Part shown: positions 37,370-49,702 of the stretch, piece after piece | How positions within the stretch are numbered: the first letter of the stretch is position 1 | Layout: the number at the start of each line of letters is the position of its first letter | NCBI RefSeq assembly: GCF_030936135.1 | Contig: NC_082600.1 | Location: 23,877,943-23,941,942, forward strand | Direction: 5' to 3' | Source of the DNA: Gavia stellata | Taxonomy: Eukaryota; Chordata; Aves; Gaviiformes; Gaviidae | Length of the DNA stretch: 64,000 nucleotides | Translations under genes and position numbers: made by a program | Notes under the pieces: generated by a model | What the model saw: the letters and a program-made list of their open reading frames with translations, nothing else | The model's database searches: none | What the model was told of the DNA's origin: nothing

Positions 37370-39808
37370 ATCACTTGAATTGGGTTTGGGATGGGGCAGA
37401 GGGAAAGTGGAGCAATTCTTAATTTTAGCAGATCAAGTTGCTGTTAATGTTTATTCAGAGTATCTTTTGGCTTTCATTTTCTGTCCTAAATCATTGTCAT
37501 ACCCATAAACAGCTTTGTAATTTCTCCTTGAGGTTGCTGTGTATACGTTGCCATGTAGCTTAAATAACTTACAATAATAGGTGGAAAATGTAAAGTACTT
37601 CATCAAATAGAGCATGGGGTTTCTTTTGTAGTAGAGAAAGGAGACGTAAAGCAGATCTGGTAAGAGGAAACAGAGAGAGCACAGAGAATAAAGATAAAAG
37701 CAGGTAGCCAGCCTTTTAAAAAAAATATCAAAGACCAAGTGCTAACATACTTAGTTGTCAAAAGAGAAGTGTATGTAAGGAATAAAAAACCTTCTTTTTT
37801 TTCCTTGATACTTCATGGGAAAGTGCATCTTCCAGTGTGTCAGCCACCCCTCCTAATTGCCTTTTATGAAAATATACTTCTTGCTGCTTTGTACTGACAT
37901 ATCATTGCTGGGTTTAATTGGAAATCTGTAGCTGGCTAAAAAAGAATTGATCTGTTGTTTCCACAGCTCCCTCTAGGCAGCAGCAGTAATCCACCTATGA
38001 TTTAGGGAATTCTTTCACTACAGTCAAACTGAAACCAGCATTGTACATGCAGCACGAATACAACCTTCATGCTGCTTGGTGTTTCAGCACTATCATGCGT
38101 ATGCCAGTCAGCAACAAGCTGTGGAGAAGACAGACATTCAGACAGTGCCTCAGAAGTTGCAGTGAGAAGTTTTTTGTTAAAACCCATGTTACAACTTGGA
38201 TTTGATTTGTTGCAGCTTTGCCTTCACAAAAGACAGGTAGTGCTGTCATTTTTCTTCACTTTTCAAAGAAAAGTTGCTGTCATTTCAGCTGAAACTGTTC
38301 AGCTGTAAGACAGCCAGCATGGGTTTGGCAGTCGAGCCAGTTATCAGTCTCAGTGTTTGCAACAGGGAGGCTCTTGGCAGCAAAGTAGGTCTTTATAAAA
38401 AGTATCACAGTATACATGCAAGTAACAATCCAGCAATTCCAATCACTTTGTAATGACTGTTTAGTGAGCTCTTAGAGACATGTTGTGAATGAAGTTGATG
38501 TTCACAACAGCTTTCATTCCTTAGAAGAAAAATAGACAACCCAGAGGAGACTCCTCATCACAGCTGCATAGTAAATAGCTGAGAACCACAATGAGTGTGC
38601 CCCTCCTCCTCTAACTAATTAACAAAGCTTCATGAGCTTCAACTGAACTGCACAGATATGCCACACTAAAGATAGGACTTCAGATGACCACACATACACA
38701 CATTGTGTATAATCAGGACAGCACAGAAAGCTCCTACCCAAAAAGTAGGGTAAGATTCAAGCTGATTCATATTAATCCTGCAGAAGTTAAGCTCTTGGAA
38801 GGAGTAACTTCAGGATGGCCCCAATGATGTCCAAGTCCTGCACTACAGTTAAGGAGATTTTTCCATGTTTTGGAATAGTTACCCAATATTTTTAGGGTGG
38901 AAAATAAGGATGAACAATTACAAAAATTACAAATTTCCACAGGCTTGGTATTCTGTCTGATCTGAGAACCTGATAATTTGAGGTACTGTGGCAATTCATA
39001 CCAATGTGTGTGCATGGGGGGCAGGTGTGAGATGGGGCTAGGAAATTAGAACTGACAGCTTCTGCTGATGAAACACTTTGTGTATTAACCTCATAGAGCC
39101 TCCATTTGTTTGCTTTCACATCATAATTTCTAGTTGCACAAAAATAAGGCAGGTGAGATGGAAGTGACTAAGCAAATCAAAAGTATTTCAGTTTTATGCA
39201 GATGTATTATTGAACCATTGTGAATTCTAGGTTGACGATGCTGTTAGAATCTCTCGGTGTGCGTCACTAAGACCTCTTAACTATCATCTGTTCCAGGGCT
39301 TGATGATGGCCCTTCAATGCCTTGTGTCTTAGCCCACAAAGCCTGCATCAAAGTGCAGTATAGTGTCATAAGTTTTCAGAATCCTTACCAAGGAGAAGGG
39401 AAGTGCATACTGGAAGGGCATGATAGGCAATTAATTTTGTGCCTCACCCTGTCCAGTTTTAACTGCAACCCAGAAACCATTTGATTACTGAGTGGTTTTA
39501 GAGTGAGGATGTCTGGCATCTGTTAGAAAAACAATACTGATTGTGCTGCTATTGCTCATCAGCCTGCCCAAACAGCCTGGAAGGGAAGGTTTGGTTCATT
39601 TTAACGCATAAACATAGGAGGTCTGCTCAAATCAAACTTACTTCTTAAGGAGTGGTTTTGGTATGGATTTTCCAAAGACTGTGCTGTGAGAATTAATATT
39701 TGAATTATCCAGCAAGAAAGGAAATAAGTGTCTTTCATTTATGTTAATAAACCAAAATGCTATGGTAGTGATTTGAAATGTACCTTTTATTGCTTGTGCT
39801 ATTTTCAG

Positions 39809-39865
39809 ATTCCAGGATACCATAGCAGGGTGTGCTTTACTTTGACTATAGCTGACCTGTTGCAG
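39809..39865 (+). CDS. Candidate exon D of the unrecognised + strand gene (optional)
   Basis: 57 nt after a strong acceptor (GTGCTATTTTCAG), followed by a weak donor (CAG|GTGGTG). It is open only in phase 0 to 0, where it encodes IPGYHSRVCFTLTIADLLQ, and would fit between exons A and E without disturbing the frame. Skipping it gives a more EF-hand-like A-E join, so it may be alternative or spurious. Confidence 0.25.
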
Positions 39866-40699
39866 GTGGTGTCATGTAGAATAAATGCCTACTCAATCAA
39901 AAAAACCACATCTCTCTACAGGTGGAGAGAGAGGAGACTACCAGAAGTCAGCTATAGCCAGTTTAAATTAAATTGCTCAGAGAAAGTTCCAAGTCCTCAT
40001 AGCCAAGGCTCCAGCTCAACTTTACAGCTTTTTTCTACAGTGTCTGAGAATGAAGAAATCTTTCATAGTGTATAAATGACCACCAAATTATGCAAATAGA
40101 ATCACAGAAGTTTATGTAGCGAAAATAATGGCATTCTCTGCCACCCCGAAACAGGATTTTCTGTTCTCCAATCTGAAATCTCAGAGCCAGCCGAAGCCCT
40201 GAAGAGTGGTGACATTGGCTCTTCCCATTTCTGTGCAGGGTTTTGAGAGAAGGCAGCTAGCCTCTGCCCTTTCACTTGAGCCATGAGGTAAAATCCATTG
40301 AGGTAGTGCTGTGAACAGGAGATAGGCTCTTCTTCACTCAGCTGGATCTGTTTTTATCTATATGGGCTAAGTGGTCAGGCCTACTGAAGGAAGATGCAGT
40401 TGAAGCTGTCGTCACAGTCTGAATAGGAGAACTGCCTGAACACAAAAGTGGCTGCCATGGAACAGGCCAAAGTCCATCTATGCCAGAATCCTGACTGTAA
40501 TAGCTGCTAACGGTGTATGGCGAGCAAAGCATAAAAGAATAGACAAGCATGTGTGATACACTCCCCAAGTAGTGCCTCCCATCTGCCATGTATTCGCAGT
40601 TCAGAAGCATCCTGAGACAGACGGTTTTTGTGGTTTTAGTATCTTTCCACAGATTTCTCTTCCATTAATTCTCAGTCTCTCCATAAACTCATGTAAACT

Positions 40700-41430
40700 T
40701 TATTACCCAGAGCAGCCTTTGGCAAGAAGTTCAGTAACTCAGCTACTCCTTCCTGCTCATGTTTTTATCAAGCTTTGTCATCTCCCTTCTAGTCTAAGGG
40801 GTCCTACTTAATGATTCCTTAGCTGTAACTCCAAGCCTTTCATTCTCCTTGCTACCGTACTCTGAAACTTTTTTAGTTCTATGATACTGTTTTTCTGTTG
40901 CGGAGATAAGAGCTACACTATTCAAGGTACAGATTTATACAGTTATGTAATAATTACTGGTTTTATGTTCTGCTCCCTTCCCAATAATACAATTTGATTT
41001 GCTTTTTTGGTCTCCAGGAAGCATAAGCTGGTATTTTCATGGACTTGTCTACTGTACCCCTAAGATCTTGTTCCTGAATTGGGGTTGTCAGCCTAGAGGA
41101 CATCATTTAAGATGTCAGTTTGTCTTTTTTTTTACAAAGTGATTCACTTTATATTTATGTACACTGAATTTCTCTTACCAGTCACTCAGTCTTAAGAAGT
41201 TTTCCTACGGTTCTTCATAGCCATCTGTTTTTCTTATTGCTCTGAATATCTTGATATTATGGCAAACTTTGTTATCATACTGTTCACTCTTTTTTTCCAG
41301 GTCCCTTATGCACATACTGAACAGCATAGGCCTCCTAGAAAGAACTATTTATTCCTTGTCACTTGTTGGCCCATTGGATTTTCTTCTTGCCTATAAGCTT
41401 GATTGTCCTAGCTGATGCCAGTTAGCATCT
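40700..41430 (-). mobile_element. Ancient CR1/L3-like LINE relic
   Basis: Antisense landmarks of CR1/L3-like elements occur in order at low identity: a segment like TTTGATTTGCTTTTTTGG (40995-41012), CCCCTAAGATCTTGTTCCTG (41057 on), a GATTCACTTTATATTTATG block near 41142, and a terminal block around AGGTCCCTTATGCACATACTGAACAGCA near 41301. No reading frame remains. Family and edges are uncertain. Confidence 0.55.
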
Positions 41431-44400
41431 ATAACTGAGAAAAAAAACCTTCCCTGCACCCTAAAGTTTCATTTAGGAGGGAAGTACAATTACAGGCAGT
41501 GGCAAGGTGCACAGATACTGAAGTCAGCTGAGCTTTTTGGGTCAGGGAAGGTATGTCAAGAGTTGACTGATATTTGAGCACTTTGATAGTTTTCAGCAGT
41601 GTGAGTTGTCCCTCACGTGGTTTTTTCCAGGTAATGCAAGGATCCATATAGCAAAGATCATTACTTTTTCCCCCCCCACTGATAAGAATTACTGAAGATA
41701 AAATTTGGTAGTATAAGCTTTGGCAAATACAGGACAAGGGACACTTGCTCTGAGGGAAGACCTAGTGGGAGGGAGGGATCTTCTGTAAGGTTGCATATGG
41801 GCAGATTAATTTAGCTTTTCTGAGAATTCCTGCAGTAGAGTTTCTCCACCACACAAACTTCTTACTATGCAAGTGTTTTCTCATGAAGTATACAATCCTT
41901 AGTCACTATGGCTGTTACATACACATTAGGTTTAGAAAGGAGAGGGGAAAAGATCAGATTTCAGATTTAGTCTTTTGAAGAGGACCTCATGGCTGTTAGA
42001 TGATTATTTGGATTATCCTGGATGTAATTAATGATGGTTACTCTTCCTTTCCATCCCTGCTGCACTGTCTGAGATGGCCATTTAGGACATCCCTTTCCCA
42101 GCTAGTGGTGGGGAAAGACCCAAAATCTCTGTCAAACCGTGTGTCATGTAGTCAGTCTTTTTGGCTGTAGGCCAGCCAAGGAGAAGAATGAAGTTGAGTG
42201 CAAGAGAAATAGTATTAACTTCTTTTATAGGAAAAATATTTTAAAACCTTCAGAAAAAACTTGCTGAGCCTCTTACAATTTCAAACAAAACGTTTTATTC
42301 CAATGTCTTGCATTATTTCTAAAGTGTTCTAGAGAAAATATGTACTGAATGCCAGAAATAATACACCTTGCTGAGACAAATTTAAAATAGAAAGTATTAC
42401 GTAAGGGTATATGCAAAACCAAAAATGGCTGAAGGGATTGATGAGAGCAGAAATGGAAGAGAATATCTATAGAATACAAACATTTACAAGAAAAAGTCTG
42501 GCAAATAAATTAAAGTCTACTGCCTGGATCTTTCCAATAGCTTTTAAAATATTTTTTACTAAGTTAAGCGCAAGAAGGAATATGCAAGACATAAACCAGA
42601 AATATCAAACTCGATTCATAAAGGCAATATCACAGAATTCTTTTAATAGATGGGAAATAAAAAAGTTCAATAATGTGTAAATATCTGTCATCCACTGGTA
42701 ATGGCAAACAGCTGTATTAATTCAAAAGCATACTGCAATCAGTCCAACATACCACATCTTTCCAATGTCCTACTAGTTTCCATGGAACAAATATTCTGGT
42801 TTGTTTTAAGGTAAAAAGAGGTTTGAAATAAGTGGCCCCTGTTACTTTTAAAAGCATTTTTAAAATAAATGTTGATTTAGTCTTTCCTCTCTTTCTGAAA
42901 AAGAATATGATTCAAGCTTGGATTTTCTTTTCCACTGGTACACTAGTATCTATGAAGTCTTGTAGCATAAATGTAGTTTGTCCATGAGAACTTGATTGTC
43001 TTAGCTGCTACTGAGATACTAAATAAAGGCACTCAGGAACATTTTTCTCCCTTTAATGATTATTCCAGTAATAGAAGGGTGACAGAACCCAAGGGCGAGG
43101 GTTGCATCTCAACATAACGCATTTTGTATAGAACTCTGACACAGCCAGAGCATTCCAAATGCAGCCATTTGAAGAGTAGGAAATTTTGCTGATCGGCACA
43201 TTTAAGAAGCTACCTTTATGTTTCTGATTAACACTGGGTGAGTCTAGATCACACAAAAGGAGGTAATGAATTATTATTTGCATGGTTTTGGTTTCAAAGT
43301 TTGCAGAGAGTCAACCAAAAATGGAAGCATGCCCCTCCCCAGATTAAGCAGCTAAATTAATCTATACTGCAATATTGTAGATTTTTAATGACATTAACAA
43401 TGACAATCATTTTTTTATGAAAAATTCACTCTCACAGAGTTGATGAATCTAGAACCTTGTTTCTGCTCGCTGAAGCAGCCTTCATTTATAATCAGGAATA
43501 TGGAATCAAATTGAGTTTGAATTGCAGTATGTACATGGCATTTGCAATTATGCAGTTTCCAGCTGTAGCAGCTAGCAGTTTGAAGGGCTCTACCATTACA
43601 TTTTTCTGGATACTACTAACCCACATTATGAAAGATCTGACTATTTTCTGTTTAATTTAATTACAGTTCCTCAAAGACTATAATTCCATTAAAAACTGTA
43701 TAGATAATACAAAATAAACTTTAAAATACGTACCTGAAGGCAAAGATTCACCCAATATTCTCCATTCTGATGGTAAGCCTTCCAAATATGAGAGTGAAAT
43801 GATCAATGGCAATCTTGGTAGCAGTCCTACAGAGCTAAGTCTCTACAGTTGGCTGAGAACAGGTCTGATCCTGCTATCAAAACCAGGCACTCGGGCCACA
43901 AAAGTGTTAACAAGCAAGCTGGTGCAGAGCAGCTTTTACCCTGAGTCCTGATGTCTGCAGGAGATGTAGAGACCCAGGCCGTGGTTCATTTGTTTGTGGT
44001 CTATGGATGGACTGAGCACAGCCAAGCTTGATCTTGGTCTGGCCCCATCTAGCAGCAGGTATGGCAGAAGAATGCTTTAGTGCTTCACTGGAGCAAAAGA
44101 CTGTGGGTTGTTCCTTGTATCGGAGCTTGGATTTCCTTAAGCACAGTGTGGAGACTATGTGTCTGAGCTATAGAGAGGCTATGGCCAACCAGAAGCTAAC
44201 TGTGTGGTTTATGTAGTTGTACTGCAGACGTTACAAAAGTCAAATAACAGATCTCAGTGCAAGATGGAGAGATGTTCTTTAACCGCTAGTGCCTCCAACA
44301 AGTTTTGCCTTCAGTTCAGTAATCAAAGGCCATGAAGTAACCTGAAGGCATGATCCACTCCCTTTGTTTAAGTGTAGATTTGAAGCAGCTCAATGTAGCA

Positions 44401-45167
44401 AGTGCTAAAAGGAAAGTCATTCTAGCCCTGGAAGAGAGGGATAAGTAGGGATAGCAGTAGTGGTGAGAAAGCAGTAGTTACAGGGTGTTCAAAGTAATAA
44501 ACATGCTCAGATTAAACAGTACTGGAGTCAGGTGAAGAATAGGTAATTGGGAGAAAATTTAGTACAGTCTTAAGTTTCAGCCATCAAAAAAATACAAACA
44601 TCATTAACTTGACTGGGTAGACTGGTCTTCAGAACAAATTCAAACTGAACCATCTCCTCAGTTGGTTTATCAAAAAGTGAGAGAGTTGTGATAGCAAGGG
44701 AATTTTTGCAGCACACAAAGACAAATGCCCTAATGTTTCTTACCTGTTATCTTATGCACAGCTGCCACATCAATGACATTTGCCTTTTACTGCTATAAAG
44801 GCAGTATGAAGAGGCTTCTTTTCCCACCTCACCCAGCTAAACCAAGAACTGCAAACAAAAGACTAGCTTTGTTTTAGGTCAGGATGGCAGAAGCAGAAGG
44901 AATCTGTTCCATTTTAGGCCCTGGTGGAAGTTTTAGAAATTTGCTATTAGAAAACCAGTTGAACCTTTTGACACATAGGCAGTTGGCATTTGAGAACTTC
45001 AACCTTTAATTTTTCTTAACCCTGTTTTAATTATAAAACTTCATGCCCGTTTTTTAGTCATAGAAGTACCCCCAAGTTTTATGCTTAGTCTCCTCCTTCC
45101 TTAAATTCTTTAGATGAGGCTGTATTTCATATTTGCTGAGTTTATGTATATTAATTTTCCTATTTAG

Positions 45168-45234
45168 ATAGAACGTACGCTTCTACTTCCAGCATTATCA
45201 TCAGAACAGTATCGTTTGACCTGCACTGACAAGA
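45168..45234 (+). CDS. Candidate exon E of the unrecognised + strand gene
   Basis: 67 nt between acceptor AATTTTCCTATTTAG and a strong donor AAGA|GTGAGTGA. Only phase 0 is open (the other two meet TAG or TGA), giving IERTLLLPALSSEQYRLTCT then DK and one spare base (phase 1). Joined to exon A it reads LELAGFNAK-IERTLLLPALSS, the shape of a degenerate EF-hand helix-loop. It lies 139 bp beyond the TSHR stop codon, on the opposite strand, so it may overlap the TSHR 3'UTR. Confidence 0.45.
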
Positions 45235-45373
45235 GTGAGTGACTTGTCTAAAAGAAGACCACTCTGAAGGTACTTTCAGACATCACAAAGGATAGACTAG
45301 GGAAAAAGGATATGGAGAATATGTTTTCTTCTCACTCAATTCATTGTATGCACAACCACCTCACTTTGAGATG

Positions 45374-46784
45374 TTATAGCTCAGTTTGCCTGCATTCTTC
45401 CACGAGAATTTGGTTTTGCATTGTCACGGCAGGAAGGTAATCATTGACTGGGTCTTGAACGCTTGTAAGAATCTGACCTATCCCTCGGCTGATTCTCTGC
45501 CCATAAGAGCCACTGCTGTTTTTGGCTGAGATTGTCTGACCTCTGTAGACTTGAGCCTGATGCTCACATATACCAAACTTGCTTAGCAGGATGAACACAT
45601 CTCTTCGGAAAGCTTTGGTGAAAATAGCATAAAGAAAGGGGTTGGCACAAGAATTCAGTGGGTAGAAGAGTACCAGCAAAATCTTGGAGTTGGTGACAGT
45701 TATCAATGGTTTGTTCATAATGGCAGATAAAGCATGGAAAGAGATGGGAGCCATGCACAGAAAGTCAGTGAAAATCAACACAGCCATCCGCTTGGCAATT
45801 TTGGTGTCTTTGTCCCCTGACTTGTACTGAGGGTTTCGTACAGTTACATAGATTTTTATGTAGCAGGCACAAATGATGACAAAAGCAATAATGTTACATA
45901 TTAAAACAAAGACAACGTAGGCTTCAGCCACTGGTGTTTCCGTGTCCATAGGCAAGCAGATGCTGACTTTGCTATAGCTGCTGATGCCAACCAGTGGCAA
46001 AAGGGCAAGAAGAAAGCACGAGAGCCACCCTCCCAGCATGATAACCAAGGCGTGCCGGAGGCGAATCTTTCGATCTGGGCGCATGGCAAAAGTGATGGCG
46101 TACCAACGCTCCAGGGTGATTACAGTCAGTGTGTATACAGAAAGTTCACTAGCAAAGACTGTGAAAAAGCCAGCTGTGTTGCAACCAGGCCCAGTCTGCC
46201 ACTCTATAGCGTGGTTATAGTACTCTGACCTGGTGTAGAGATCCACTGAAGCGATCAGGAGGAGGTATAACCCCATGCAAAAATCAGCAAAGGCCAAGTT
46301 ACACATCAGAAAGCGTGGTACAGTCAGTTTATAATGGCTGGTGAGAAGGATGAAAAGGACGAAAATGTTACCTAGGATGGCCAGCAGGTTAACAAACCAC
46401 ACCACAATCCTCAGAAATTTATATCCCATTATATCCTCACAGGGATTAAACTCATCAGGCTCTGGAGTACATATTACGTCTTCATTGCCTCCACAGACCG
46501 GATAGTCATAATGACTGTCAAAGGTCTGGACATCTTCCATTTGAGGGTTCTTGAGCTCTTGGCCAAACCCAAGATTTACTTCTCCGTGCTCTTCCAAAAA
46601 AATGTAATAATGGGAATTTTCATGAAAATTCGTGAACTTGGTGTTTTTGTCATACACAGTATCGGTGTGGTCTGTGTATTCTTCAGCATAGTCTTTGTAA
46701 AATGGACCTCTGAGAGCTTTGACGGATCTTCTCTTATGAAAGCTGTGACTGCCACTCTGGTTACATGTCAGGTACTCCAGGATT
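45374..46784 (-). CDS. TSHR: TSHR terminal coding exon (hinge, seven-helix domain, tail)
   Basis: The acceptor is CTACTCTTTCAG; the exon starts in phase 2 and encodes 469 further residues before TAA at 45376-45374 (human 470). Order: hinge with CNQS glycosylation site, basic HKRRS cluster, sulfation-type SHYDYPVC, the conserved Cys pair CTP...FNPC, then seven helices. Visible landmarks: ERW in place of DRY after TM3, FTDFLCMAP in TM6, NSCANPFLY in TM7, and a juxtamembrane FGIC Cys for palmitoylation. The tail ends QTEL, a class-I PDZ ligand pattern. The cytoplasmic tail diverges most from human; helices are nearly identical. A GTG at 46657 is an internal codon, not the start: the exon continues 42 residues upstream. 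Confidence 0.98.
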
Positions 46785-48326
46785 CTGAAAGAGTAGAGGG
46801 GGAAATCACCACTGGCATTTACAGTCTGACTGGAGTACAGGGAGTAAACAAAGGGAACACTTCAAAAGCAAATCATTGTGAATGAAAACATAGCTATAAA
46901 AATGTAATCGGATACGTTTCTGTTAATAGAATGTATAGTGAGTAATAAACTTGAGCATGTCTGGGCACTTTTTTAAACTATATTTTTCCTTCTTCATTGC
47001 TATCAGCTATCCCCAGTAGTAATTTGGCTTGTTCAGCATCCGTAATCCCTCTTCCTTCTTGGGATCTACATTCTTTGTAGGTAACAAGACTTTTAACTAC
47101 TGTTTATAACTTCTTAGATAATACAGACAGCATTACTTTCCTTTTCATTTTTGCTCACAAATCAATTTCTCTTAGAACTTCCATAATTTTAATTTCTGTT
47201 CTGTGTATTTTCTGGAGGTGCTTTACAGCTAACTAGCAGTGTAATGGTTGGGAATTCTGTACCTCATGGTATGATGCATCTGTATTTGTAGTCAAAAATT
47301 ATTCATATTTTTTACTGGAAAAAAAATTGCAATTTGGCATCAAATTTTGTGATCACTGTGATCCACTGTCACATAACCTTTAGCATTTCTCATTTCCAGG
47401 AGTGTAGAATTTGAGATTGCCTACAATTTGAGACTGCATACAATTCAGTCTGATAAATTTTCATCTCTAATGATAGACATACAAATATTTGTTTCTTTCA
47501 GTCATTAGATTGTGCTATTTTATTTCTGTCCTCACTTTCCCAGTCCATTGTAATTATGAATGTTATTGCTTTGTGAGTTTATTATTTAGTAATTCATATA
47601 TTTATCATAGCATATTTTTAATATACTATGGATTATAACCACAAATACTGCAATACTGAAGACTGGGGCTGTCCTTCTAAATCAGGGGCTGGCCTGGATA
47701 AGAATTCTCTAAACCTTATTAAACTTTGGAGAAATTTGCAATGGATTTGCATTCTGCAGTAAAATTCTGCTGCTAATCACAGTAAGTCATCTCCCCTCCT
47801 TCCCTCCCCCCAGCAGATGAGTCGCTGTGTTGCATCAGGACATCTATAAATGTATTTTTTTTCTTTCCAAAAGAAAAAAAGCAGAATTTCTGCACCTGTT
47901 CTGATGGGAGGCTGGAAATCCTGCCAAAATGGAATTTGAAATAATCTGTCTACAAGATTATTACAGAATCATTTATTCTGAGCTTTTCAGTTAGAAAACA
48001 TTTGAGACATGAGGCTGTAACCCCTCCAAAACTTCTTTTTCCAGGCATTACTATAGCACATTCTGTGTTATAGCACATCACCCTTTTCTTTTTTTCCCTT
48101 TAATTTTAGGCTCAACAAAAGGAGGAGCTATTGCAAAAGGTCCTACAAATTATTATATAAAAAATTCTTTATTCTGTCAGTTTGAGATTGTAATCTTTGT
48201 TTCAAAGAATGTCCTCTATACCTAGAAAAAAAAAGTCACAAAAGTGTCAACAGATGTAATTTTATATTAATACTAAAAGATTGTCTTCACTTACTTTAAA
48301 ATTGAATATAAGTTAGTGAAACTCAC
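46785..48326 (-). other. TSHR: TSHR intron between the last two exons
   Basis: A 1.5-kb phase-2 intron, GTGAGT...TTTCAG. On the opposite strand it contains a very strong 3' splice-site-like tract at 48081-48109 (see findings). Otherwise unremarkable. Confidence 0.9.
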
Positions 48327-48515
48327 CCGCTGTTTTTTTTCCAGCTCTTGAAAGCACAGCAGTGGCTTGGATATGATAGGTCAGCTCTCATTAGCTGAAG
48401 AAATATTTTTACAGCTGGTAATTTCTTTAAAGTCCACGTATTTTTGGCCATTAGTTCTTTAAGGCTTTCCAGTCCTTTGGCTGGAAGGTTAGCAATGGCT
48501 GTTCTGGAGACATCC
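48327..48515 (-). CDS. TSHR: TSHR penultimate exon (exon 9 equivalent)
   Basis: 189 nt, exactly the human exon 9 length, phase 2 to 2, acceptor CCTTTACCTAG, donor GGGTGAGT-type. It encodes the end of the LRR domain and start of the hinge: [32 protein letters not shown], then [14 protein letters not shown] with the CC pair that forms the hinge disulfides. Relative to human, the segment after KKLP (AVKIFLQLM for LSLSFLHLT) and the exon end (SWKKNS for NQKKIR) vary. Confidence 0.96.
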
Positions 48516-49702
48516 CTAGGTAAAGGAAGGAAAAGACAAACGTCAGAATATCCGGTGACTGGATCTGAATATTTTCAGGTTCTCCCAGTAAGTTAGGAGT
48601 TTCATAGAATTCTACAGCAAAAATCAAATCCAGAGGAGGTGGGGACTTCATATCACTTTGCTAGGTTCTGATACCATTCAAATTCAAGTAGGATATGAGT
48701 TTCTCCTATGAATTTTCTCTGTGTTTTAAAGCTTTTGTCTTTAAGGTCTCATAGTGCAGAATATGGATGATAAAGAATTATCAGGACTTTTCAAATTACA
48801 CCTTTAAAGTCAACCAGATACAAATGCATATGCAAAAACAAACTTTTAAAAAATTCTTTAAAGAAATCACATCTTCCATTGGAAGAACTATTTTCCTTTA
48901 GACCTCTTTAGACTCATTTTAACCTATTGGGATAGTTCAATAGAAAGCATTGTAATTACTAAAACAATGTTCTTCATAATTTAAATTAAAATCTTCTATC
49001 TCAGTCCATCCTGAAACTCTCAGAAAATTTAGTATTATGTGCGCTGCTCTCTATTTCTCTGGTACTGAGTCCACCTCAGGTGGATTTCCTTTAGGTGAAT
49101 GTCGTCTGGTCTTGCTAGTGTTTTCCACTCATTTTTCGCTTTGTCTCAAACCCTCTTCTACTGACGCTTGAAGTCAAGATGTTTTCTCAGAGTTATACTC
49201 TGGAAGGAAGTAAACCTGTAAAAAAGGTTCTAGTGTAGGAACATTGTTTGAGCACTTTTATCATTAACACCCTAATAATAAATAATTCAGCTTTTTTCTA
49301 TCCATTCTTTCCCAAGAGTGCTGTTCCTATCCTTCTAGAAGTCTCACCCACTGGCTGGTTTCTTGCACCTAAAAGAAAATTATTACTAATTTTGTGCTTT
49401 AGACAAATTGCTTCTAAAACACTTGGGTTTGCTCTGCTTTATTTTTTTTCTTTTGATTTGCGTGTATTTGGTTTTAGATTGAGTTAGAAATTGCTTAATC
49501 TTTCTGTAGGAGGGCTTTTTTACTTCTAATAGCTTCTTTGCTATCATACGTATTTGAATATGTCAGAACTAGTTGATTTCAACCACAAAAACTTTTTTGT
49601 TCTTCTGGAGTCCTTTTTGATAGCTAGTATATGTTTCTACCAAGCCCCTGAACTGGCCCTTAGAAGAGTCTGAATGCTGCCTGCTATCGTTTTATCTTTT
49701 AA

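Larger units (their letters stand above)
37370..45373. other. Intergenic DNA / TSHR 3' flank
   Basis: Mostly AT-rich sequence between the 36.9-kb CR1 copy and the TSHR stop codon. It holds candidate + strand exons D and E and an ancient LINE relic at about 40700-41430. The TSHR 3'UTR must occupy the right end. On the - strand an ATTAAA at 45010-45005 (364 nt after the stop) and an AATAAA at 42299-42294 are possible poly-A signals, and I cannot choose between them. Confidence 0.5.

Noticed and set aside
38085-38160. Possible + strand exon after GGTGTTTCAG (HYHAYASQQQAVEKTDI)
   Set aside because: All three frames are open and its 76-nt length would shift the frame between candidate exons A and E, so there is no phase support.
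45564-46220. Short ORFs in other frames over the TSHR last exon
   Set aside because: Shadows of the receptor reading frame.
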